In this document: positions 47,201-56,700 of the stretch, piece by piece
Position numbering within the stretch: position 1 is the first letter of the stretch
How the letters are laid out: each line of letters starts with the position of its first letter
Assembly (NCBI GenBank): GCA_039105265.1
Contig: JAPFFF010000001.1
Span: 1,922,001-1,986,000, forward strand
Reading direction: 5' to 3'
From: Tritrichomonas musculus
Taxonomy: Eukaryota > Parabasalia > Tritrichomonadida > Tritrichomonadidae
DNA length: 64,000 nt
Program-made: the position numbers and the translations under genes
The notes under the pieces: generated by a model
Seen by the model: only the letters and a program-made list of their open reading frames with translations
What the model was told of the DNA's origin: nothing
Database searches by the model: none

Positions 47201-49829
47201 ATATATAAAAAAAGCAGCTGACAAGGGAAACATAGATGCAATGTTTCTATATGGAAAATGCATGTTGAATGACAACAATTCAGATAAAGAGGAAGCAGTT
47301 AGATATATAAAAAAGGCTTCTGATAAAGGACACTCCGGCGCATTGCATTCATATGGAAACCTTCTGATTGAAGGAGAATATGTTCCAATGAATAAAGAGG
47401 AAGGAATCCGTTTTATTAAAACATCGGTCTCTAAGGGAAATACAGAAGCAATTTATCAATTTGGCGTAATGCTTTTCAAAGGAAAAGGAATGAAAATGAA
47501 TAAAAAAGAAGGAATTAAATACATTAAGAAAGCCGCTGATAAAGAAAACACAGAAGCAATGCATTTCTATGGAAATATTCTTCTTGATGAAACAGACGTC
47601 TTTCTAAATAAAAAAGAAGGAATCCATTACATTCAGCTGGCTGCAGACAAAGAAAATGCGGATGCATTATATCAATTTGGATTATTTCTTTTGAATGGTT
47701 ATGAAAACATCGATCAAAATCCAACAGATGCAGCAAAATATATCAAAAAAGCAGCCGACAAAAATAACCCTGAATCAGCATATTTATATGGAGAGATGCT
47801 TTTTGATGGAAATGGAATACGAATTGACATTGAAGAATCAGCAAAATATCACAAGAAAGGAGCTGAACTAGGCTATATTAAATCAGTTAAGCGCTATTCA
47901 TCTATGTTGCTTTCTGGTTATGGCGTTTCAATTGATAAAGAAGAAGGAATTAAGTATCTCAAAATGGCAGCAGATCAAGGAGATGCAGAATCAATGCGTA
48001 AATATGGATATTTTTTGTTAGAAAAAGAAGATAAGAAAGAAGCTGTAGATTATATCAGAAAAGCAGCTGAAAAAGAAGATCCATTTTCGCTGTATTTATA
48101 TGGAATGATTCTGTTTAATGGAGAACATGTTGAAGCAAACAAAGAAGAAGGCATCAAACTAATTAAAAGATCATCAGAACTCGGAGAAAAACATGCAATT
48201 TTGGTTGAAAAAGCACTTTTTTCAGATCCAATTAAAACAACTGTAGATAAAATAAAAGTCATTGAATGTATTAGAATAGAAGCTAATAAAGGAAACGTTG
48301 AAATGACTTGTGAATATGGAAAATATCTTTACCAAGGACATGGAATTGAATGCAATAAAAAAGAAGCTTTGAAATATTTCAAATATGGAGCAGACAAAGG
48401 TGATGTCAACTCAATATTATGTTATGTTAAAATATTATTGTATGGGGATGAAATTGAAAAAAATGAAGAAGAAGCTGCCAAGTATATTAAGAATGCAATT
48501 GACAATAATTGTGAAGATGCTGACATAATAATGCAGTATGGTTTAATGTTACACGAAGGACAAGGATTCAAAGTCAATAAAAAAGAGTCAGCCAAATACT
48601 TAAAAATTGCTGCTGATAAAGGTTGTGTTCATGCAATGGCTGCTTACTCTTCAATGCTTTTAGAAGATGATGAAATTGAAATGAATTTGAATGAGGCAAA
48701 ACAATACATAATCATGGCTTGCAATCGAAAACACATTGATTCATTGGAACTTTATGGAAAGATGCTTTATGAAGGAAATATTTTTGATATTGATAAAAAA
48801 GAGTCTGCTTATTACCTTAAAATTGCAGTTGATTTAGGAAGCATTAATGCAATGCATCATTATGGCATAATGAAATTCAGAGGAGATGGAATTGAAATGA
48901 ACAAAGAAGAAGGAATCAAGTATATCAAGAAATCAGCAGATTCAGGAAACAAGGATTCAATGATCTTTTATGCATGCATTTTGATTAACGGCGATGGAAT
49001 TGAAAAGAATGAAGAAGAAGCGAAACGTTATTTGAAATTGGCTGGAGAAATTGATGAAACATATTTAGATATGGATATTAAGGATCTCATTCAAACAAAT
49101 AAAAAAGATTTATTTTTACCACGAATGAATGAAAAAGAAAAAGAAAACGAAAAGGCAAAGAGCAAATTTGGTGAAATTTTCAATAATGAATTTATTGCAT
49201 CAGACATTATTGACGTATGTGGCAATCTCTCATCAGATGAATTTTTAGATTTTGATTGCGATAATGAAGAAGAAGAATCCATTGATAAACAAATGGTGAA
49301 AATAGATAAAACAAAGATATTAGATTATTATGATAAATTTATGACTCCTTATCCTCCGACAATAAATGATTTTGTTCTTAAAAATGAAAGAAATAGTGAT
49401 GACGATGACGATGATGACGATTATTCTGATGATGAAGTTGAAGATCCTATAAAAATCAAAGATTTGGCTGACCATGATGATATGAATGCTATGTGCAGGT
49501 ATTCTATCATGCTTTCCGAAGGTGATGGCGTTGAGATTAATAAAAAAGCAGCTGCAAAATATATGAAAATGGCAGCGGATCATGGAAATTGTTACGCAAT
49601 GCATTTGTATGGAATGATGCTTTACAATGGTGACTGCGTTGATAAAAATAAAAAAGAAGCAGCATATTATTTCAGAAAGGCTGCCATTCATGGATTTTCA
49701 GAATCAATATATTTTTATGCACGAATGCTATCGCACGGCGATGGAATTGAAATGAATGTTGAAGAAGCAAACAAATATTTTCAGATTTTAAGAGATATGC
49801 AGGAAATAGAAAAAAAGTTGGATATATAA
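44283..49829 (+). CDS. Protein kinase with about thirty Sel1-like repeats
   Basis: A 1,848-residue host protein. The kinase domain (residues 10 to 275) is complete: glycine loop GIGGFGQV, VAK lysine, HRDIKPEN near 140, DFG near 158 and an SYIAPE activation-segment end. The rest is a long array of 36 to 40-residue Sel1-like repeats (pattern A..YG..L..G.G...N..EA..Y.K.AAD.GN), broken near residue 1,690 by a run of eight Asp residues. Sel1 arrays form alpha solenoids that bind proteins. Kinase/Sel1 fusions are an expanded class in trichomonads, especially Tritrichomonas; in this array the repeats presumably scaffold substrates. An active kinase is expected. Confidence 0.93.
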   Translation: MDQSLIVDLKHYKKKKRIGIGGFGQVSLIEKIRDSKLYVAKESHRPFNQDSDEGIFFREVMSLTKINNPAILTLHGISYRNFSNQPKPIIILDYMKNGSLVNLIGKAQSNPNYTKTKLYLIILGTALGMKYLHSLGIIHRDIKPENILLDDQFYPKIGDFGSSIISDKDLSLFQIEKISGTKSYIAPEILLRKPYTYKVDVYSFALVAYELITNEKAIKTSAYYNPSKSEEIDEKPDLNKIENEVLKSFFEKCFSSDPEKRPSFSEIVQEMMKDDFKGFFEVDENEVNNYLELFDKDLINPKKYINLDINRPIVDFSDKKAILLKAIQYFYGIGVDVDKKEGNVYLHIASQRGDSNSMFLYARNLQKGRGVPVDKEKAARYYKVSAYLGNDMSMYNYAHMCKDGEGVEKNREEAIKFFKMAANKGNLNAMNMLAMMLSEEPSEEDQKKSEKYYKMAAKLGDSHAIMQCAHSFLMQKEYKKAAQLFLKASKKGDPNAMFNYAFLLWRGIGVGVNKVQAETYLRKAILKFNTEEKKTYGLFLSKTKELTFDFNQLFTHFKMAISNENADMSINTFNNLFLEDGCLINFYKFSRKYEIAADTGDAYSMHVFGHLLIAGYGVRKNEEEGIRYLQRASKYKKYTKQNYNKLFVNIFENDLRPNEYGSDVSDKLVSDLTMEDGKIDIDTIHSLKVKADQGDIMANHRYGIALSSGDGIEINKKEAAYYFKRAADSGYPLSMHYYALLLFKGDGIEMNKKESAKYFKKSVDFGYMESLPYLIELINEKVDINMTLREKAKYVKLSADNGSAKSMYEYGKILLYGNGIPVNKEESAKYLKKAADKGNIDAMKTYGVILYKGDGIQMDKSKATRYLKMSADQGNTDAMYIFGKILIKQGEYIIDKDEQSAYLDMAYEQENRIEIAKYDHLLKNNIEWKLSKKDGIKYMQNSADKENVYSMFHFGLILINGDGIESDKKKGYRYIKKAADKGNIDAMFLYGKCMLNDNNSDKEEAVRYIKKASDKGHSGALHSYGNLLIEGEYVPMNKEEGIRFIKTSVSKGNTEAIYQFGVMLFKGKGMKMNKKEGIKYIKKAADKENTEAMHFYGNILLDETDVFLNKKEGIHYIQLAADKENADALYQFGLFLLNGYENIDQNPTDAAKYIKKAADKNNPESAYLYGEMLFDGNGIRIDIEESAKYHKKGAELGYIKSVKRYSSMLLSGYGVSIDKEEGIKYLKMAADQGDAESMRKYGYFLLEKEDKKEAVDYIRKAAEKEDPFSLYLYGMILFNGEHVEANKEEGIKLIKRSSELGEKHAILVEKALFSDPIKTTVDKIKVIECIRIEANKGNVEMTCEYGKYLYQGHGIECNKKEALKYFKYGADKGDVNSILCYVKILLYGDEIEKNEEEAAKYIKNAIDNNCEDADIIMQYGLMLHEGQGFKVNKKESAKYLKIAADKGCVHAMAAYSSMLLEDDEIEMNLNEAKQYIIMACNRKHIDSLELYGKMLYEGNIFDIDKKESAYYLKIAVDLGSINAMHHYGIMKFRGDGIEMNKEEGIKYIKKSADSGNKDSMIFYACILINGDGIEKNEEEAKRYLKLAGEIDETYLDMDIKDLIQTNKKDLFLPRMNEKEKENEKAKSKFGEIFNNEFIASDIIDVCGNLSSDEFLDFDCDNEEEESIDKQMVKIDKTKILDYYDKFMTPYPPTINDFVLKNERNSDDDDDDDDYSDDEVEDPIKIKDLADHDDMNAMCRYSIMLSEGDGVEINKKAAAKYMKMAADHGNCYAMHLYGMMLYNGDCVDKNKKEAAYYFRKAAIHGFSESIYFYARMLSHGDGIEMNVEEANKYFQILRDMQEIEKKLDI

Positions 49830-50152
49830 TTCAAAATTGAATGAGTTTTTCTTATACAATTTCGGCATTTTTTAAAAATCGTAAAAGATTTGATGATCAA
49901 TATACAACATGAACCGATATAAAAGTTCAAATTGAACAGAGAATGAACATTAAATAAATTAGTTTAGAGGGGAATTTAGCTCAAGTATTTGCTTCCATTA
50001 TTTTTAAAAGAAATCGTAATTTTGAAAAAGATAATTGAATAAAAATATTTTTATTGTAATCAATTCACTTTTTGAATGCTTATTTTTTTTATTTTATTGA
50101 ATTTTTGAATTGCTTCTTTGAAAAATTATTTTTATCAGAAATCGTTTTAAAA
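49830..50152. other. Spacer between two Sel1 kinase genes
   Basis: 323 bases of AT-rich DNA with no gene or clear promoter motif recognised. It separates two same-strand Sel1 kinase genes, so each probably has its own promoter here, as is usual for compact trichomonad genes. Confidence 0.6.
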
Positions 50153-53100
50153 ATGTTTGAAGACATTCTCTCGATTCAAAAGCTTTTAGCAAAAGATACT
50201 CTTACTTTCCCAAATAAACATTTTACCAAGATCATAAAAGAATACAACTTTCATCAAATTTCAGAAAAGTTTGATTTATATAATAATCAAGAAATTTATA
50301 ATAACTTGGAAAAATCAAGTTTGATAATTATTGATTTCTATTCAGATGCAAATAGTTATGGAGGCTCCCAATATTTTTTTGTCAGTTTTAAGAAAACAAT
50401 TTTATTTATTCAAAAAAATAATCTTTCTTCTCTTCAAAGTCTCTTTTCATACAACAAAAACATCCCAATTTGCTTTTTATCCAATTCCAAGAGCATTTTT
50501 TCTCAGGAAGTCCAAATTCAAAATGAAGAATTAGAATATCATTTGTATTTTGATCAAGAGCTTCAAAATTTTAATCAAGAACTTTGCTTTAGAGGAAAAG
50601 GATCAGATTATCTAATGAAAACATGGCGTACTATTCGATCCTGCATTTGCGGTTATTTAATTAAACAAAGCTATTTAAAATTGAATACAAAACGATCAGA
50701 AAACTTTTCAATAGATAATAAAACATACTTTAATTCAACAATTCATAATGATGACTACATAATTTTGCGCCAAATTGACAACGGTTCTATTTTTGCTGTT
50801 TATTTAATATATCACATTGAAAGAGAAGAACTATATGCATTAAAAAAGCCAAACATCTATGATGATGAAATAGCAAAATTAACCAAAAGAGAATATGAAA
50901 ACTATTCTAAAATTGCTCATCCATATTTACCTAAATTTTATGGTAGAGTTGAAAAACTTGATTATTTGGTAATTGAATTTATATATGGTCAATCATTACA
51001 TAATTATCATAATAATCTTGACTATAACGATAGACTTACAATTATTTTTATGTTGATGACTTCACTTCACTTTCTTCATAAAAATAATTTAATATATCGT
51101 GATTTGAAACCTGGAAATATTATGATCAATGCAAATAAAGAGGCCATTTTGGTTGACTTCGATAGAATGATAAGCTTTGGTTCAACTCAAAAAGAAATTC
51201 AAAATTTTACTAATTGTTTCACATCATTTTCAGCACCAGAAGTAAATAAGGGCAATTTTTCATATGAATGCGATGTTTATTCACTTGGTAAAATCATTTT
51301 ATATTTATTGAAAAAAGAAATTGAATTTGAACAAGATTCTAGAATTCAACAAATATGCAAGAAATGTACAAAAGAAGAACCAAATGAGAGACCATCAATT
51401 TCAAAGTTAATTTTTGAATTTTATCTTTTTTATCATTCAAAAATAAGAATAAAAAATTACTTTGATTTATTTGAAGAACATTTTATAAATGATTATGACA
51501 CTGTTATGATAAACAATTTGAAAAAATTAAATCAAACTCAAGATATTTCTGAAATTGACTTCATTACTGGCTGTGTTTATTATGAAGGCAAATATATTCA
51601 GCAAGATGTTAATAAGGCAATATACTATTTATCACAAGCAGCTAAAAAAAATCATTCAGAAGCAAATTACATTCTTGGCAATATTTATTATTCAAATGAA
51701 TTGGTTGAGCGTGATATTGATAAAGCAATTCATAATTATTCACAAGCTGCCATAATGAACAATTCAAAAGCACAATATTGGCTAGGATACATATATTATA
51801 AATGCCAGTATGTTAAACTTGATATTAACAAATTTATGAAATATTTTACATTATCTGCTGGACAGAATAATTTAGAAGCGCAAATGATGCTTTTCCACTT
51901 GTATTTCAAAGGAATTTATGTTAAAAGAGATATGCAAAAAGCAATTCATTATTTAACACTTTCAGCGAATCAAAATTTTTTGGATTCTTTATATAAATTG
52001 GGTGTTATTTATGGCACTGGAAAACTTATTGAGAAAGATATCAAAAAAGCTATTTATTATTATAATCTGGCAGCTAAACAAAATCATCAAGAGTCTCTAT
52101 ATAATCTTGGCATTATATATTATAATGGAGAAGATGTTCAAATTGATGTTGACAGAGCAATCTATTATTTTACTCAATCATCAGATCAAAATCACTTGCC
52201 TTCACAAGAAGCTCTTGGTTTAATATATAGCAATGAGTTGAATCGGAAATATGATTTTGATAAAGCATTTTATTATTATTCCCTTGCTGCTAAACAAAAT
52301 TCTAAAGAAGCCCAGTATTTTTTAGGCACTATTTACATGCTAGGAAAGGATGTTCCAAGAGACGATGAAAAAGCAATTTATTATTTAACGCTTGCAGCAG
52401 ACCAACAAGTTACTAATGCTGAAATAAATTTATATATATTATATATTAGTGAAACATCACCTTTTTATGATGCCAATAAAGCAATGCATTATCTGAAACA
52501 AAGTGCTTATAAAAATAATTCTTATGCTCAATATGAAATCAGCAAATATTATTTAAAAGGAGAATTTGTTGAGAAAAATGTGAGTAAAAGCATTTTCTTT
52601 TTAACTCAAGCTGCAAAAAACAGAGAAATTGAAGCTATTTTTGCACTTGGATTTTTATATCATGAAGGGAAATATGTGAAAAGAGATATTAACAAAGCAA
52701 TTCATTATTACAAAGATGCATCTTCTTTAAATCATTTAAAAGCAAAAAATAATCTTGGTGTCATTTATCAATATGGTTTTGGAGATGAAATTGAAAAGAA
52801 TATTGGAAAAGCCATTGAATATTATAATGAAATTATTAAAAAAAGCAAAGATAAGGTTGCAATATACAATATGGCTTGTCTAATGTTGTATGAAGAACCT
52901 TATAAAAACAGTATTAATAAATCAATTGAATTATTTAAGGAATCGTATATGCTGGGATTTAATAGCTTGTATATGCTCTCAATAGCATTAATTAAAAAAA
53001 ATGGATACGATATAAATGAATTTAAAGACGATTTCAACCAAAATGAAATAGACTTATATAATGAAGTTTGCGAATCATTAGATTTTTTTAATATAAATTC

Positions 53101-53293
53101 TCCCATCTGCTTTGATTTTATTTTTGATTTACAAAATAAAGACCTTTATTTATACGATCATCTTGATGGCTACCAAAGAAATTTTATTCCAGATGCCGAA
53201 CAATTAAGAGATGAAGCATTAGAAAGAGTATATAATAAAAATAAAATTAATTCAGTTTTTTTTGAAGGATTTGGAATTTCATTAGATGATTAA
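50153..53293 (+). CDS. Divergent protein kinase with Sel1-like repeats
   Basis: A 1,046-residue host protein; ATG 50153 is the first in-frame ATG. Residues 1 to 200 form an unassigned N-terminal domain. The kinase domain (about 215 to 450) keeps the ALKK lysine and YRDLKPGNIM catalytic loop. However, it has a glycine-poor loop (QIDNGSIFAV), reads VDFD where DFG is usual, and has SAPE at the activation segment end. About twelve Sel1-like repeats follow (residues 470 to 930), then a 110-residue tail. Metal binding may be altered, so activity is uncertain. It is a tandem neighbour but not a close copy of the preceding gene. Confidence 0.9.
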   Translation: MFEDILSIQKLLAKDTLTFPNKHFTKIIKEYNFHQISEKFDLYNNQEIYNNLEKSSLIIIDFYSDANSYGGSQYFFVSFKKTILFIQKNNLSSLQSLFSYNKNIPICFLSNSKSIFSQEVQIQNEELEYHLYFDQELQNFNQELCFRGKGSDYLMKTWRTIRSCICGYLIKQSYLKLNTKRSENFSIDNKTYFNSTIHNDDYIILRQIDNGSIFAVYLIYHIEREELYALKKPNIYDDEIAKLTKREYENYSKIAHPYLPKFYGRVEKLDYLVIEFIYGQSLHNYHNNLDYNDRLTIIFMLMTSLHFLHKNNLIYRDLKPGNIMINANKEAILVDFDRMISFGSTQKEIQNFTNCFTSFSAPEVNKGNFSYECDVYSLGKIILYLLKKEIEFEQDSRIQQICKKCTKEEPNERPSISKLIFEFYLFYHSKIRIKNYFDLFEEHFINDYDTVMINNLKKLNQTQDISEIDFITGCVYYEGKYIQQDVNKAIYYLSQAAKKNHSEANYILGNIYYSNELVERDIDKAIHNYSQAAIMNNSKAQYWLGYIYYKCQYVKLDINKFMKYFTLSAGQNNLEAQMMLFHLYFKGIYVKRDMQKAIHYLTLSANQNFLDSLYKLGVIYGTGKLIEKDIKKAIYYYNLAAKQNHQESLYNLGIIYYNGEDVQIDVDRAIYYFTQSSDQNHLPSQEALGLIYSNELNRKYDFDKAFYYYSLAAKQNSKEAQYFLGTIYMLGKDVPRDDEKAIYYLTLAADQQVTNAEINLYILYISETSPFYDANKAMHYLKQSAYKNNSYAQYEISKYYLKGEFVEKNVSKSIFFLTQAAKNREIEAIFALGFLYHEGKYVKRDINKAIHYYKDASSLNHLKAKNNLGVIYQYGFGDEIEKNIGKAIEYYNEIIKKSKDKVAIYNMACLMLYEEPYKNSINKSIELFKESYMLGFNSLYMLSIALIKKNGYDINEFKDDFNQNEIDLYNEVCESLDFFNINSPICFDFIFDLQNKDLYLYDHLDGYQRNFIPDAEQLRDEALERVYNKNKINSVFFEGFGISLDD

Positions 53294-53765
53294 ATGAAAC
53301 AAAAAATTAGTTTGTCTCAAAGATGTACATCTAGTGAAAGTATAACTTCCAATTGGTGAAAAGTAAAGAAAATATAAAGTAAATAAATTATCATAAATTA
53401 TTAAACTGCGAGTCATTTTTGCAACACAATTTTTCTGAATAGTATTGAATAATGAAAATAATCATCTTAATTTTGAAATAATAAATATATATTTTCAATA
53501 ATAAATTGAAAATTGAATTGTATGCAAAAATGAAAAACCGTTTATTTATAAGCTTAAATTCTGATATTCAAAGTTAATATTATAAAAATTGATTTACAAA
53601 GCAAATCTACTAAAGAAAAGTAAATCATATATATATTATTTGGTTGTTTGTTCTTACTTATAATTCAATTAAAATGCAATTAAATAAAATAAAATAAAAA
53701 TTTAATATAATTATTTATATATTCGTTTATATAAAACACGTTTAATAATACACATTTTAAAAATC
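53294..53765. other. AT-rich spacer between convergent genes
   Basis: 472 bases lie between the stop of the Sel1 kinase and the stop of the minus-strand cyclase-family gene. The sequence is AT-rich and contains several AATAAA/ATAAAAT stretches that could serve as polyadenylation signals. No gene seen. Confidence 0.6.
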
Positions 53766-56700
53766 TTAAAGGTTTGATGAATCGTCGTCATGAGGAGGAA
53801 TTGGCAATTGCATGTCAGAAGGTATTGCCTGCAACTCCTCCATCATTTCAATCTGATCTTCATTATTGTCACCGTCACCGTCACCGTCATCATCATCATC
53901 ATCCCCGTCATCTTCACGAAACTCTCCGGAGTTGTCGCTATGTGGCTCGAGTGCTTCAGAAGCCTTGACCAAGTAAGTGTTCACTTTTTTTGAATGCAAA
54001 AGCTCGAGTTTTTTATACTTCTCGAAGATTAGATTTGTCTTTGCTTCAGGGACGTCTTTGATGATATCAAAGACGTCCTCAGTTATGACAACATCTCCAG
54101 ACTCGGCTGAATTGCAGACGATGAAAGAAGTCTTCACTGTTCCTCCAACAACCTCGAATTGAATGTGCTCTTTACCGAGTGTTCCGGCAGTTATTGGACC
54201 ACCCGAACTGATGCCAATTCCAATGACGAGGTTTGATCCTGTTGAAGTGTTCAAGTAGTTTGTCACACTGAAACAGTTGAAGGCATAGTAGATCGAGTCA
54301 AGGACAATGCTCGAAAATTGAACAGGCTCGGAACTGTTGAGTGACTTGATGTCGTAGATGCTCTTGCGACTTCTGACGTGCTTAACTCTGCCCGATAGCG
54401 TCATTTCTGTTGTGCTTGCGTTGCTGCGACTCGTGTTAGCATTGCTGGCTGATGGAGTGGCGTTGTTGTTTGCATCGTTGTTGATGTTCTCAAATTGGAT
54501 GCTTCCACCAGGGCAACTTCCATTTGCATTGGCCATGCTGCTCTTGCTTCTCCTTGCATTTTCACCACTGCTGTTTAGCTTGCTTCTGCTGCCATTGTTG
54601 CCCACATTGCCTTTGCTGCTTCTTGCATGCTCATCACCGTTACTGCTCAGTTTTGTTCCACCGTTTATGTTGGTTTTACTTGATGTTGCACTTTCATTGT
54701 TATTATTTAGTTTAGTTCCGCTCAGGCTAGTTTTGCTGCTTCTTACACCACCATCATTATTATTTAGTTTAGAGGCATTACTGTTTATGTTGGTTTTACT
54801 TGATGTTGCACTTTCATTTTTATTATTTAGTTTAGAGGCATTGTTGTTTATGTTGGTTTTACTTGATGTTGCACTTTCATTTTTATTATTTAGTTTAGAG
54901 GCATTGTTGTTTATGTTGGTTTTACTTGATGTTGCACTTTCATTTTTATTATTTAGTTTAGAGGCATTGCTGTTTATGTTGGTTTTACTTGATGTTGCAC
55001 TTTCATTGTTGTTATTTAGTTTAGTTCCGCTCAGGCTAGTTTTGCTGCTTCTTACACCACCATCATTATTATTTAGTTTAGAAGCATTGCTGTTTAAGTT
55101 AGCTTTGCTTGATGTTGAATTTTCATTGTTGTTGCTTAGTTTACTTGGAGCGCTGTTTATGCTGACTTTGCTTGATGTTGCACTTTCATTACTGCTGGCC
55201 AACTTTCTTCCGCTTGCGATATCGTTGTTGCTTCTGGAGCTGTTCACACTTCTTTTGCTTGCACTTGTGCTTATTGCACTTCTTCCTAAGCTCACAGTGC
55301 TTCCTCTTCTTCTCCTAGTCCTGCCAACCTGGCTTTCAGACTCGGGGTCGTCATCATAGTCAGTGAACTCGTTGAAATCGATTGTCGTTGGATCGTCGTC
55401 ATTTCTCGACGAGAATCTTCTCATTGTGCTTGGATTGAAGAGCCCTCCGATTACCTGGTAAGACTCCGATATCACAGAAGTCTTTGTCAAGTTTGGGTAG
55501 TAAGATAGCTGGTTATCAAGGTAAGTAAAGAGCTCCGACATGCTTCTTATTGCCTGCACGCTTGAAATGTGAGGAATTTGATCGTTAAAATTTAATATTT
55601 TTATGGTTATAACGGTTGCCAATTTAATCGAGAATGATATATTCTCTTTTATCTTGCCGTTCTGAGAAATTGCCTGCGGTAAGACTTGGTTCATGATGTC
55701 AATCGTTCTTTGTTTCGCCCGTTTAATTTCCTCTTCATTTATGAAAATTTTCGTGTCGTCCTTCATTATCAAGGCGAAAACATCATCAGGCTCGGGCAGA
55801 TAAGTAAGGATAACAGAGAGGATGATTTTAGTGCCATCATCCTTAATTCCAATGGCCATCATTCGAAGCGGATTATTGTACAGATCCACTTTTTCATGGG
55901 TTATTTGGCCATTGGAATTATTGTTGTTTAAATCAATGTTATCATGATCACTGTTGTTTAATAAGAAAGCAAGCTTTGAGATTTGATTTTCATCTTCATT
56001 AGAGATTTGATCGTCCAATTCAATTTCAGAATCATCTTTATTTTTGTTTTTCTTTGATTTTGTTACATTTTTATCAACATTTCGATTGATTTTGTCTTGA
56101 ATGATCTGACACTCATCATTATTAATAACCGTTGACAAATGAGCATGAAACAGCTGTTCTTTAGTAAAGCCGAATACTTCAGATGTTGTTTCATTTATCA
56201 TTTGAATTTTGCATTGTTTATCAAAAACAATGACTGAATTCGAACAATAACGAATGTGAATCATCACAGGTGTCAGTTGCTTCTTTGAAATGATGTCAGA
56301 TTGGCCGGTCATTAATTCAACAAGCGAAGAATTCTGGATAACCGAAAGTGGCGGCAATCTCGCAATTAAAATACGAACAATATTATATTCATATTTCAAA
56401 TTATTAACGACAAGCATCTCAATGATAAACAAAATGAACTCAGCAGCCAAAGTACAAAGAGCGATAACCAACGAGTATTCTTTAAGTTGACTAATTTTCA
56501 AATTAATTCCTTCATTAAGAATAACTTGACATGCTTCTAATTTCGGCAATAAATAAGTAATTCCTAAATAATGAAGATTGATTGCTTCATAACCATTTAA
56601 TACGTTAATGAAAGCATCATTGAAATCATCAGTGCTATTCACACTACTCTTTTGCGCATAAAGCAATGTCAGATAAACATCTTTAGCAAATTTATTGAAT

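Noticed and set aside
54358-55359. A 333-residue Leu-rich plus-strand open frame
   Set aside because: It is the mirror of the Asn/Ser minisatellite in the cyclase-family gene on the other strand; repeats keep all frames open.
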